Source of the DNA: Luzula sylvatica
Taxonomy: Eukaryota > Streptophyta > Magnoliopsida > Poales > Juncaceae
Assembly (NCBI GenBank): GCA_946800325.1
Contig: OX326958.1
Location: forward strand, 61,125,793 to 61,189,792
Direction of reading: 5' to 3'
DNA: 64,000 nucleotides
A model generated the notes under the pieces. That model saw only the letters and a list, made by a program, of their open reading frames with translations. It did no database searches and was not told where the DNA came from. The position numbers and the translations under genes are program-made. Shown here piece by piece: positions 1 through 12,139 of the stretch; positions within the stretch are counted from its first letter, which is position 1; each line of letters opens with the position of its first letter.

Positions 1-175
1 TCTCGCTCGCAACATAAATCTTGGAATTGTTTTGAAAAAATAATAATTGATATTTTTGAAGGTGTTAGACTTAACTGTTTGTAAAAATTAAATTGATAAA
101 AAAAGAAATCCGCATGCGTTAGTCTTTAAGTTTTTTTTAAGGAAAACATGAAAATTAAGCATTTTGTTAGTTTTA
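1..175 (+). repeat. degenerate, shortened edge monomer (probable array boundary)
   Basis: Bases 1-26 do not match the monomer well and include the unusually GC-rich TCTCGCTCGC. From about 27 a decayed C sub-repeat is readable, ending in TTTTTGAAGGTGTTAGAC at 53-70. A decayed A then B follow, with GCGTTAGTC at 114-122 and ACATGAAAATT at 146-156, before a normal A begins near 174. The spacing between the two A starts (62 and about 174) is about 112 bp, so about one sub-repeat (C) is missing. Divergence is much higher than anywhere else in the window. I infer that the array edge is here or just upstream. A locally decayed internal monomer is the alternative. Confidence 0.75.
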
Positions 176-2830
176 GTTAGACTTCTATTTTTTCATTTTT
201 AAGAAATTTTTGAAAAAATTGAAATTTGTGTGTGGTAGTCTTCAATTACGGAGTATTTTGAGTACGACACGAAAATTGAGTATTTTTCTTGTATTACACT
301 TCAATTTTAATATTTTTAAAAAAAATATCTTCACTGAATTTTTTGAAGGTGTTAGACTTCTATTTTTACATTATTTAGAAATTTTTGAAAAAAATGAAAT
401 TTGTGTATGTTAGTCTTCAATTACGGAGTGCTTTTAGTACGACATGAAAATTGATTATTTTTCTTGTGTTACACTTCAATTTTAATATTTTTAAAAAAAA
501 TATCTTAAATGTATTTTTTGACGGTGTTAGACTTCAATTTTTGCATTTTTATGAAAGTTTTGAAAAAATTGAAATTTGTGTGTATTAGTCTTCAATTACG
601 GAGTATTCTGAATACGACATGAAAATTGAGTATTTTTCTTGTGTTACACTTCAACTTTAATATTTTTGGAAAAAATATCTTAATTGAATTTTTTGAAGGT
701 GTTAGACTTCTATTTTTTCATTTTTAAGAATTTTTTCAAAAAAATGAAATTTGTGTGTGTTAGTCTTCAATAACGGAGTATTTTGAGTACGACATGAAAA
801 TTGAGTATTTTTTTGTGTTACACTTCAATTTTAAAATTTTCTAAAAAAATGTCTTAATTGCATTTTTTTAATTTGTTAGACTTCTATTTTTGTATTTTCA
901 AGAAATTTTTGAAAAACTTGAAATTTGTGTGTGTTAGTCTTCAATTACGAAGTATTTTGAGTACGACATGAAAATTGAGTATTTTTCTTGTGTTACACAT
1001 CAATTTTAATATTTTTGACAACAATATTTAATCAATTTTTTTTAAGGCGTTAGACTTCTATTTTTCCATTTTAAAGAAATTTTTGAAAAAATTGAAATTT
1101 GTGTGTTAGTCTTCAATTACGGAGTATTTTGAGTACGACATGAAAATTGAGTATTTTTCTTGTGTTAGACTTCAATTTTAATATTTTTAACAAAAATATC
1201 TTACTTGAATTTTTTGAAGGTGTTAGACTTCTATTTTTGCATTATTAAGAAATTTTTGAAAAAAATGATATTTTTATGTGTTAGTCTGCAATTACGGAGT
1301 ACTTTGAGTACGACATGAAAATTGAGTATTTTTCTGGTGTTACACTTCAATTTTAATATTTTTAAAAAAAATATCTTAAATGTAATTTTTGAAGGTGTTA
1401 GACTTCAATTTTTGCATTTTTAAGAAAGTTTTGAAAAAATTGAAATTTGTGTGTGTTAGTCTTCAATAACGGAGTATTTTGAGTATGACATGAAAATTGA
1501 GTATTTTTCTTGTGTTACACTTCAATTTTAGAATTTTCTAAAAAATTGTCTTAATTGCATTTTTTGAATGTGTTAGACTTCTATTTTTGTATTTTTAAGA
1601 AATTTTTGAAAAACTTGAAATTTCTGTGTGTTAGTCTTCAATTACGAAGTATTTTGAGTACGACATGAAAATTGAGTATGTTTTTTGTGTTACACTTCAA
1701 TTTTAATATTTTTAACAAAAATATCTTACTTGAATTTTTTGAAGGTGTTAGACTTCTATTTTTGCATTATTAAGAAATTTTTGAAAAAAAATGAAATTTG
1801 TATGTGTTAGTCTTCAATTACGGAGTATTTTGAGTACGACATGAAAATTGAGTATTTTTCTTGTATTACACTTCAATTTTAATATTTTTAAAAAAAATAT
1901 CTTACTTAAACTTTTTGAAGGTGTTAGACTTCTATTTTTAAATTTTTAAGAAATTTTTGAAAAAAATGAAATTTGTGTGTGTTAGTCTTCAATTACGGAG
2001 TACATTGAGTACGACATGAAAATTGAGTATTTTTCTTGTGCTACACTTCAATTTTAATATTTTTTTAAAAAATATCTTAATTGAATTTTTTGAAGGTGTT
2101 AGACTTCAATTTTTGCATTTTTATGAAAGGTTTGAAAAAAATGAAATTTGTGGGTGTTAGTCTTCAATTACGGAGTACTTTGAGTACGACATGAAAATTG
2201 AGTATTTTTCTTGTGTTACACTTCAAATTTAATATTTTAAAAAAAAAATCTTAAATGTAATTTTTTTGAATGTGTTAGACTTCAATTTTTGCATTATTAA
2301 GAAAATTTTGAAAAAAATGAAATTTGTGTGTGTTAGTCTTCAATTATGGAGTACTTTGAGTACGACATGAAAATTGAGTATTTTTCTTGAGTTACACTTC
2401 AATTTTAATATTTTTAAAAAAAATATCTTAAATGTATTTTTTGAAGGTGTTAGACTTCTATTTTTGCATTATTAAGAAATGTTTCAAAAAAAATGAAATT
2501 TGTATGTGTTAGTCTTCAATTACGGAGTATTTTGAGTACGACATGAAAATTGAGTATTTTTCTTGTGTTACACTTCAATTTTAATATTTTTTAAAAACAA
2601 TAACTTAAATGTATTTTTTGAATGTGTTAGACTTCTATTACGGAGTATTTTGAGTACGACATGAAAATTGAGTATTTTTCTTGTATTACACTTCAATTTT
2701 AATATTTTTAAAAAAAATATCTTAATTGAATTTTTTGAAGGTGTTAGACTTCTATTTTTGCATTATTAAGAAATTTTGAAAAAAATGAAATTTGTGTGTG
2801 TTAGTCTTCAATTACGGAGTACTTTGAGTA
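176..2830 (+). repeat. mixed monomers without a clear HOR, near the edge
   Basis: About 15 monomers, mostly classes 1 and 2, show no repeat order that I can follow. Bases 200-940 match 17115-17860 in diagnostic variants: GTGGTAGTC near 231 and 17150, the AACGGAG form near 770 and 17688, and the shifted C start with AAAATTTTCTAAAAAAATG near 832 and 17750. Bases 940-1260 resemble the start of block D (ACGAAGTATT, then CAATATTTAAT, GGCGTTAGAC and AACAAAAATATCTTACTTGAA), and a second partial D-like run occupies about 1480-1900. The region looks like a shuffled older mix of units found further right. Confidence 0.75.
2623..2655 (+). repeat. sub-repeat-sized deletion junction inside a monomer
   Basis: Here GTGTTAGACTTCTATT, the start of sub-repeat A, runs straight into ACGGAGTATTTTGAG from the middle of sub-repeat B. 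The distance between successive GGAGTA motifs across it is 118 bp (2524 to 2642), then 174 bp to the next. The loss of 57 bp equals one sub-repeat. The junction falls in the element CTTCTATT/CTTCAATT, which A and B share at the same internal position. This is what unequal exchange or replication slippage between homologous sub-repeats would leave. Confidence 0.85.
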
Positions 2831-3090
2831 CGACATGAAAATTGAGTATTTCTCTTGTGTTACACTTCAATTTTAATATTTTTTAAAAAAATATCTTAAA
2901 TGTATTTTTTGAAGGTGTTAGACTTCAATTTTTGCATTTTTAAGAAAGTTTTGAAAAAATTGAAATTTGTGTTTATTAGTCTTCAATTACGAAGTATTTT
3001 GAATACGACATGAAAATTTAGTATTTTTTGTTGTGTTACACATCAATTATAATACTTTTGAAAACAATATCTTAATTTAATTTTTTGAAG

Positions 3091-5188
3091 GTGTTAGACT
3101 TCTATTTTTGTATTTTTAAGAATTTTTTGAAAATATTGAAATTTGTGTGTGTTAGTCTTCAATTACGGAGTATTTTGAGTATGACACGAAAATTGAATAT
3201 TTTTCTTGAATTACACTTCAATTTTAATATTTATAAAAAAAATATCATACATGAATTTTTTGAAGGTGTTAGACTTCTATTTTTGCATTATTAAGAAATT
3301 TTTGAAAAAAATGAAATTTGTGTGTGTTAATCTTCAATTACGGAGTACTTTGAGTACGAGATGAAAATTGAGTATTTTTCTTGTGTTACACTTCAATTTT
3401 AATATTTTTAAAAAAAAAATCTTAAATGTATTTTTTGAAGGTAGACTTCAATTTTTGCATTTTTATGGAAGTTTAGAAAAAATTGAAATTTGTGTGTATT
3501 AGTCTTCAATTACGGAGTATTCTGAATACGACATGAAAATTGAGTATTTTTCTTGAGTTACACTTCAATTTTAATATTTTTTAAAACAAATGTCTTAAAT
3601 GTATTTTTTGAAGGTGTTAGACTTCTATTTTTCCATTATTAAGAAATTTTTGAAAAGAATAAAATTTGTATGTGTTAGTCTTCAATTACAGTGTATTTTG
3701 AGTACGACATGAAAATTGAGTATTTTTCTTGTGTTACACATCAATTTTAATATTTTTTAAAACAATATCTTAATTGAATTTTTTTGAATGTGTGAGACTT
3801 TAATTTTTGCATTATTAAGAAAATTTTGAAAAAAATAAAATTTGTTTGTGTTAGTCTTCAATTACGGAGTACTTTGAGTACGACATGAAAATTGAGTATT
3901 TTTCTTGAGTGACACTTCAATTTTAATATTTTTTAAAAAAATATCTTAAATGTATTTTTTGAAGGTGTTAGACTTCAATTTTTGAATTTTTAAGAAAGTT
4001 TTGAAAAAATTGAAATTTGTGTTTATTAGTCTTCAATTACGGAGTATTTTGAATACGACATGAAAATTGAGTATTTTTCTTGTGTTACACATCAATTATA
4101 ATACTTTTGAAAACAATTACTTAAATGTATTTTTTGAATGTGTTAGACTTCTATTTTTGCATTTTTAAGAAATTTTTGAAAAAATTGAAATTTGTGTGTG
4201 TTAGTCTTCAATTACGGAGTATTTTGAGTACGACCTGAAAATTGAGTATTTTTCTTGTGTTACACATCAATTTTAATATTTTTGAAAACAATATCTTAAT
4301 TGAATTTTTTGAAGGTGTTAGATTTCTATTTTTCCATTTTTACGAAATTTTTGAAAAAATTGAAATTTGTGTGTGTTAGTCTTAAATTACGGAGTATTTT
4401 GAGTACGACATGAAAATTGAGTATTTTTCTTGTATTACACTTCAATTCTAATATGTTTAAAAAAAATATCTTAATTGAATTTTTTGAAGGTGTTAGACTT
4501 CTGTTTTTACATTATTAAGAAATTTTTGAAAAAAATGAAATTTGTGTGTGTTAGTCTTCAATTACGGAGTACTTTGAGTACGACATGAAAATTGAGTATT
4601 TTTCTTGTGTTACACTTCAATTTTAATATTTTAAAAAAAAATATCTTAAATGTATTTTTTGAAGGTGTTACTTCAATTTTTGCATTTTTAAGAAAGTTTT
4701 GAAAAAAATGAAATTTGTGTGTGGTAGTCTTCAATTACGGAGTATTTTGAGTACGACACGAAAATTGAGTATTTTTATTGTACTACACTTCAATTTTAAT
4801 ATTTTTTAAAAAAATATCTTCATTGAATTTTTTGAAGGTGTTAGACATCTATTTTTGCATTATTATGAAATTTTTGAAAAATAATGAAATTTGTGTGTGT
4901 TAGTCTTCAATTACGGAGTACTTTGAGTACGACATGAAAATTGAGTATTTTTCTTGTGTTACACTTCAATTTTAATATTTTTAAAAAAAATATCTTAAAT
5001 GTATTTTTTGAAGGTGTTAGACTTCAATTTTTGCATTTTTAAGAAAGTTTTGAAAAAATTGAAATTTGTGTTTATTAGTCCTCAATTACGAAGTATTTTG
5101 AATACGACATGAAAATTTAGTATTTTTCTTGTGTTACACATCAATTATAATACTTTTGAAAACAATATCTTAATTTAATTTTTTGAAG
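3091..5188 (+). repeat. 12-mer HOR copy 1 of array 1 (2098 bp)
   Basis: The unit is started at the A sub-repeat preceding the variant GAATTTTTTGAAAATATTG. Monomer order by B core and private variants: TATTTTGAGTATGACACG; TACTTTGAGTACGAGATG; TATTCTGAATACG; ACAGTGTATTTTGAG; TACTTTGAGTACG with TGTGAGACTTT at its start; TATTTTGAATACG; GAGTACGACCTG; CTTAAATTACGG; class 2; shortened GTGTTACTTC start with GACACG; class 2; class 7-like with ACGAAGTATTTTGAATACG. Confidence 0.85.
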
Positions 5189-7284
5189 GTGTTAGACTTC
5201 TATTTTTGCATTTTTAAGAATTTTTTGAAAATATTGAAATTTGTGTGTGTTAGTCTTCAATTACGGAGTATTTTGAGTACGACACGAAAATTGAATATTT
5301 TTCTTGAATTACACTTCAATTTTAATATTTATAAAAAAAATATCATACATGAATTTTTTGAAGTTGTTAGACTTCTATTTTTGCATTATTAAGAAATTTT
5401 TGAAAAAAATGAAATTTGTGTGTGTTAATCTTCAATTACGGAGTACTTTGAGTACGAGATGAAAATTGAGTATTTTTCTTGTGTTACACTTCAATTTTAA
5501 TATTTTTAAAAAAAAAATCTTAAATGTATTTTTTGAAGGTAGACTTCAATTTTTGCATTTTTATGGAAGTTTAGAAAAAATTGAAATTTGTGTGTATTAG
5601 TCTTCAATTACGGAGTATTCTGAATACGACATGAAAATTGAGTATTTTTCTTGTGTTACACTTCAATTTTAATATTTTTTAAAACAAATGTCTTAAATGT
5701 ATTTTTTGAAGGTGTTAGACTTCTATTTTTGCATTATTAAGAAATTTTTGAAAAGAATAAAATTTGTATGTGTTAGTCTTCAATTACAGTGTATTTTGAG
5801 TACGACATGAAAATTGAGTATTTTTCTTGTGTTACACATCAATTTTAATATTTTTTAAAACAATATCTTAATTGAATTTTTTTGAATGTGTGAGACTTCA
5901 ATTTTTGCATTATTAAGAAAATTTTGAAAAAAATAAAATTTGTTTGTGTTAGTCTTCAATTACGGAGTACTTTGAGTACGACATGAAAATTGAGTATCTT
6001 TCTTGAGTGACACTTCAATTTTAATATTTTAAAAAAAAATATCTTAAATGTATTTTTTGAAGGTGTTAGACTTCAATTTTTGCATTTTTAAGAAAGTTGT
6101 GAAAAAATTGAAATTTGTGTTTATTAGTCTTCAATTACGGAGTATTTTGAATACGACATGAAAATTGAGTATTTTTCTTGTGTTACACATCAATTATAAT
6201 ACTTTTGAAAACAATTACTTAAATGTATTTTTTGAATGTGTTAGACTTCTATTTTTGCATTTTTAAGAAATTTTTGAAAAAATTGAAATTTGTGTGTTAG
6301 TCTTCAATTACGGAGTATTTTGAGTACGACCTGAAAATTGAGTATTTTTCTTGTGTTACACATCAATTTTAATATTTTTGAAAACAATATCTTAATTGAA
6401 TTTTTTGAAGGTGTTAGATTTCTATTTTTCCATTTTTATGAAATTTTTGAAAAAATTGAAATTTGTGTGTGTTAGTCTTAAATTACGGAGTATTTTGAGT
6501 ACGACATGAAAATTGAGTATTTTTCTTGTATTACACTTCAATTCTAATATGTTTAAAAAAAATATCTTAATTGAATTTTTTGAAGGTGTTAGACTTCTGT
6601 TTTTACATTATTAAGAAATTTTTGAAAAAAATGAAATTTGTGTGTGTTAGTCTTCAATTACGGAGTACTTTGAGTACGACATGAAAATTGAGTATTTTTC
6701 TTGTGTTACACTTCAATTTTAATATTTTTAAAAAAAATATCTTAAATGTATTTTTTGAAGGTGTTACTTCAATTTTTGCATTTTTAAGAAAGTTTTGAAA
6801 AAAATGAAATTTGTGCGTGGTAGTCTTCAATTACGGAGTATTTTGAGTACGACACGAAAATTGAGTATTTTTCTTGTACTACACTTCAATTTTAATATTT
6901 TTTAAAACAATATCTTCATTGAATTTTTTGAAGGTGTTAGACATCTATTTTTGCATTATTATGAAATTTTTGAAAAATAATGAAATTTGTGTGTGTTAGT
7001 CTTCAATTACGGAGTACTTTGAGTACGACATGAAAATTGAGTATTTTTCTTGTGTTACACTTCAATTTTAATATTTTTAAAAAAAATATCTTAAATGTAT
7101 TTTTTGAAGGTGTTAGACTTCAATTTTTGCATTTTTAAGAAAGTTTTGAAAAAATTGAAATTTGTGTTTATTAGTCTTCAATTACGAAGTATTTTGAATA
7201 CGACATGAAAATTTAGTATTTTTCTTGTGTTACACATCAATTATAATACTTTTGAAAACAATATCTTAATTTAATTTTTTGAAG
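5189..7284 (+). repeat. 12-mer HOR copy 2 of array 1 (2096 bp)
   Basis: It carries the same twelve monomers in the same order as the preceding copy, with scattered substitutions and 1-2 bp indels. One example is GTGTGTTAGTC near 6291, two bases shorter than the matching GTGTGTGTTAGTC near 4193. All private markers (GAGATG, GACCTG, GTGTTACTTC, GGTAGACTTC) are present in register. Confidence 0.85.
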
Positions 7285-9090
7285 GTGTTAGACTTCTATT
7301 TTTGCATTTTTAAGAATTTTTTGAAAATATTGAAATTTGTGTGTGTTAGTCTTCAATTACGGAGTATTTTGAGTACGACACGAAAATTGAATATTTTTCT
7401 TGAATTACACTTCAATTTTAATATTTATAAAAAAATATCATACATGAATTTTTTGAAGGTGTTAGACTTCTATTTTTGCATTATTAATAAATTTTTGAAA
7501 AAAATGAAATTTGTGTGTGTTAATCTTCAATTACGGAGTACTTTGAGTACGAGATGAAAATTGAGTATTTTTCTTGTGTTACACTTCAATTTTAATATTT
7601 TTAAAAAAAAAATCTTAAATGTATTTTTTGAAGGTAGACTTCAATTTTTGCATTTTTATGGAAGTTTAGAAAAAATTGAAATTTGTGTGTATTAGTCTTC
7701 AATTACGGAGTATTCTGAATACGACATGAAAATTGAGTATTTTTCTTGTGTTACACTTCAATTTTAATATTTTTTAAAACAAATGTCTTAAATGTATTTT
7801 TTGAAGGTGTTAGACTTCTATTTTTGCATTATTAAGAAATTTTTGAAAAGAATAAAATTTGTATGTGTTAGTCTTCAATTACAGTGTATTTTGAGTACGA
7901 CATGAAAATTGAGTATTTTTCTTGTGTTACACATCAATTTTAATATTTTTTAAAACAATATCTTAATTGAATTTTTTTGAATGTGTGAGACTTCAATTTT
8001 TGCATTATTAAGAAAATTTTGAAAAAAATAAAATTTGTTTGTGTTAGTCTTCAATTACGGAGTACTTTGAGTACGACATGAAAATTGAGTATTTTTCTTG
8101 AGTGACACTTCAATTTTAATATTTTTTAAAAAAATATCTTAAATGTATTTTTTGAAGGTGTTAGACTTCAATTTTTGTATTTTTAAGAAAGTTTTGAAAA
8201 AATTGAAATTTGTGTTTATTAGTCTTCAATTACGGAGTATTTTGAATACGACATGTAAATTGAGTATTTTTCTTGTGTTACACATCAATTATAATACTTT
8301 TGAAAACAATTACTTAAATGTATTTTTTGAATGTGTTTGACTTCTATTTTTGCATTTTTAAGAAATTTTTGAAAAAATTGAAATTTGTGTGTGTTAGTCT
8401 TCAATTACGGAGTATTTTGTGTACGACCTGAAAATTGAGTATTTTTCTTGTGTTACACATCAATTTTAATATTTTTGAAAACAATATCTTAATTGAATTT
8501 TTTGAAGGTGTTAGACTTCTATTTTTCCATTTTTACGAAATTTTTGAAAACATTGAAATTTGTGTGTGTTAGTCTTAAATTACGGAGTATTTTGAGTAGG
8601 ACATGAAAATTGAGTATTTTTCTTGTATTACACTTCAATTCTAATATGTTTAAAAAAAATATCTTAATTGAATTTTTTGAAGGTGTTAGACTTCTGTTTT
8701 TACATTATTAAGAAATTTTTCAAAAAAATGATATTTGTGTGTGTTAGTCTTCAATTACGGAGTACTTTGAGTACGACATGAAAATTGAGTATTTTTTTGT
8801 GTTACACTTCAATTTTAATATTTTTTAAAAAAATATCTTAAATGTATTTTTTGAAGGTGTTACTTCAATTTTTGCATTTTTAAGAAAGTTTTGAAAAAAA
8901 TGAAATTTGTGTGTGGTAGTCTTCAATTACGGAGTATTTTGAGTACGACACGAAAATTGAGTATTTTTCTTGTACTACACTTCAATTTTAATATTTTTTA
9001 AAAAAATATCTTCATTGAATTTTTTGAAGGTGTTAGACATCTATTTTTGCATTATTATGAAATTTTTGAAAAATAATGAAATTTGTGTGT
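7285..9090 (+). repeat. 12-mer HOR copy 3 of array 1, truncated
   Basis: It follows the same order for a little over ten monomers, up to the GACATCTATTTTTGCATTATTATG monomer start near 9029, then is cut where block D1 begins. Local differences from copies 1 and 2 include GTGTTTGACTTC near 8333 and TTTTGTGTACGACCTG near 8416. The truncation inside a monomer, without loss of the 175-bp phase, implies in-register recombination between different HOR types. Confidence 0.8.
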
Positions 9091-9099
9091 GTTAGTCTT

Positions 9100-11990
9100 C
9101 AATTACGAAGTATTTTGAGTACGACATGAAAATTGAGTATTTTTCTTGTGTTACACATCAATTTTAATATTTTTCAAAACAATATTTAATTGAATTTTTT
9201 TAGGGCGTTAGACTTCTATTTTTCAATTTTTAAGAAATTTTTGAAAAAATTGAAATTTGTGTGTGTGTTAGTCTTCAATTACGGAGTATTTTGAGTACGA
9301 CATGAAAATTGAGTATGTTTCTTGTGTTACACTTCAATTTTAATATTTTTAACAAAAATATCTTACTTGAATTTTTTGAAGGTGTCAGACTTCTATTTTT
9401 GCATTATTAAGAAATTTTTGAAAAAAATGAAATTTGTATGTGTTAGTCTTCAATCACGGAGTACTTTGAGTACGACATGAAAATTGAGTATTTTTCTTGT
9501 GTTACACATGAATTTTAATATTTTTGAAAACAATATCTTAATTGAATTTTTTGAAGGCGTTAGACTTCTATTTTTCTATTTTTAAGAAATTTCTTAAAAA
9601 AATGAAATTTGTGTGTGTTAGCTTCAATAACGGAGTATTTTGAGTACGACATGAAAATTGAGTATTTTTCTTGTGTTACATTTCAATTTTAAAATTTTCT
9701 AAAAAAATGGATTAATTGAATTTTTTTAACGTGTTAGACTTCAATTTTTGTATTTTTAAGAAATGTTTGAAAAACTTGAAATTTGTGGGTGGTAGTCTTC
9801 AATTACGAAGTATTTTCAGTACGACATGAAAATTGAGTATTTTTCTTGTGTTACACATCAATTTTAATATTTTTTAAAACAATATTTAATTGAATTTTTT
9901 TAAGGCGTGTTAGACTTCTATTTTTCCATTTTTAAGAAATTTTTGAAAAAATTGAAATTTGTGTGTGTTAGTCTTCAATTACGGAGTATTTTGAGTACGA
10001 CATGAAAATTGAGTATGTTTCTTGTGTTACACTTCAATTTTAATATTTTTAACAAAAATATCTTACTTGAATTTTTTGAAGGTGTTAGACTTCTATTTTT
10101 GCATTATTAAGAAATTTTTGAAAAAAATGAAATTTGTATGTGTTTGTCTTCAATTACGGAGTATTTTGAGTACGACATGAAAATTGAGTATTTTTCTTGT
10201 GTTACAGTTCAATTTTAATATTTTTTAAAAAAAATATCTTAAATGTATTTTTTGAAGGTGTTATACTTCTATTTTTGCATTATTAAGAAATTTTTGAAAA
10301 GAATGAAATTTGTTTGTGTTAGTCTTCAATTACGGTGTATTTTGAGTACGACATGAAAATTGAGTATTTTTCTTGTGTTACACTTCAATTTTAATATTTT
10401 TTAAAAACCATATCTCAAATGTATTTTTTGAATGTGTTCGACTTCTATTTTAGCATTTTTAAGAAATGTTTCAAAAAATTGAAATTTGTGGGTGTTAGTC
10501 TTCAATTACGGAGTATTTTGAGTACGACATGAAAATTGAGTATTTTTCTTGTGTTACACATCAATTTTAATATTTTTGAACACAATATCTTAATTGAATT
10601 TTTTGAAGGTGTTTGACTTCTATTTTTCCATTTTTAAGAAATTTTTGAAAAAATTGAAATTTGTGTGTGTTGGTCTTCAATTACGGAGTATTTTGAGTAC
10701 GACATGATAATTGAGTATTTTTCTTGTATTACACTTCAATTTTAATATTTAAAAAAAAAATATCTGAATTGAATATTTTGAAGGTGTTACACTTCTATTT
10801 TTGCATTATTAAGAAATTTTTTAAAAAAATGAAATTTGTGTGTGTTAGTCTTCAATTACGGAGTACTTTGAGTACGACATGAAAATTGAGTATTTTTCTT
10901 GTGTTACACTTCAATTTTAATATTTTAAAAAAAAATATCATAAATTTATTTTTTGAAGGTGTTATACTTCAATTTTTGCATTTTCATGAAAGTTTTGAAA
11001 AAATTGAAATTTGTGTGTATTAGTCTTCAATTACGGAGTATTCTGAATACGACATGAAAATTGAGTATTTTTCTTGTGTTACACTTCAATTTTAATATTT
11101 TTTAAAAACAATATCTTAAATGTATTTTTTGATTGTGTTCGACTTCTATTTTTGCATTTTTAAGAAATGTTTCAAAAAATTGAAATTTGTTGGTGTTAGT
11201 CTTCACTTACGGAGTATTTTGAGTACGACATGAAAATTGAGTATTTTTCTTGTGTTACACATCAATTTTAATATTTTTGAAAACAATATCTTAATTGAAT
11301 TTTTTGAAGGTGTTAGACTTCTATTTTTCCATTTTTAAGAAATTTTTGAAAAAATTGAAATTTGTGTGTGTTGTCTTCAATTACGGAGTATTTTGAGTAC
11401 GACATGATAATTGAGTATTTTTCTTGTATTACACTTCAATTTTAATATTTTTTAAAAAATATCTTAATTGAATTTTTTGAAGGTGTTAGACTTCTATTTT
11501 TGCATTATTAAGAAATTTAAAAAAAAAATGAAATTTGTGTGTGTTAGTCTTCAATTACGAAGTACTTTGAGTACGACCTGCAAATTGAATATTTTTCTTG
11601 TGTTACACTTCAATTTTAATATTTTTTAAAAAAATATCTTAAATGTATTTTTTGAAGGTGTTATAGACTTCAATTTTTAGATTTTTATGAAAGTCTTGAA
11701 AAAATTGAAATTTGTGTGTATTAGTCTTCAATTACGGAGTATTCTGAATACGACATGAAAATTGAGTATTTTTGGTTTTGTCACACTTCAATTATAATAT
11801 TTTTGAAAAAAATATCTTAATTGAATAGTTTGAAGGTGTTAGACTTCGATTTTTGCATTTTTAAGAAATTTTTTCAAAAATTGAAATTTGTGTGTGTTGT
11901 TAGTCTTCAATTACGGAGTATTTTGAGTACGACATGAAAATTGAGTATTTTTCTTGTATTACACTTCAATTTTAATATTTTTAAAAAAAA
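9100..11990 (+). repeat. block D1: 16-17 monomers, copied 8.76 kb downstream
   Basis: The block is marked by CAATATTTAATTG with GGCGTTAGAC, GAGTATGTTTCTTG, AACAAAAATATCTTACTTG, CACATGAATTTTAAT, GTGTTCGACTTC and TTTTTGGTTTTGTCACAC. All recur in the same order in block D2 (17860-20750). Two nested 4-mer (about 700 bp) tandem duplications are visible. GAGTATGTTTCTTG lies near 9313 and 10013, and GTGTTCGACTTC near 10436 and 11136. D1 sits between the two 12-mer arrays, joining array 1 near 9100 and array 2 near 11990. Confidence 0.82.
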
Positions 11991-12139
11991 TATCTTAATT
12001 GAATTTTTTGAAGGTGTTAGACTTCTGTTTTTACATTATTAAGAAATTTTTGAAAAAAATGAAATTTGTGTGTGTTAGTCTTCAATTACGGAGTACTTTG
12101 AGTACGACATGAAAATTGAGTATTTTTCTTGTGTTACAC

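Larger units (their letters stand above)
2830..9090 (+). repeat. 12-mer HOR array 1 (about 2.1 kb unit, about three copies)
   Basis: Diagnostic variants recur at 2.1-kb spacing. The form GTACGAGATG is near 3357, 5455 and 7552. GACCTGAAAATTG is near 4235, 6330 and 8430. The shortened start GGTGTTACTTC is near 4668, 6767 and 8860, and GAAGGTAGACTTC is near 3438, 5538 and 7635. One unit holds 12 monomers of about 175 bp. The left limit is blurred: similarity to the following unit is recognisable from about 2830. The right limit is sharp, within about 9085-9108, where block D1 starts in the middle of a monomer. Confidence 0.88.

Noticed and set aside
1..26. Gene or regulatory fragment at the left end
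   Set aside because: Too short to identify; it could be flanking DNA or decayed satellite, so only the boundary is reported.
53..80. Strong hairpin GAAG...CTTC at the C/A junction
   Set aside because: Only four base pairs around an eight-base loop, and the match does not extend outward.
9257..9268. GT microsatellite
   Set aside because: The run is only a few units longer than the (GT)3-4 normally present at the A/B junction; it is local slippage, not a separate locus.
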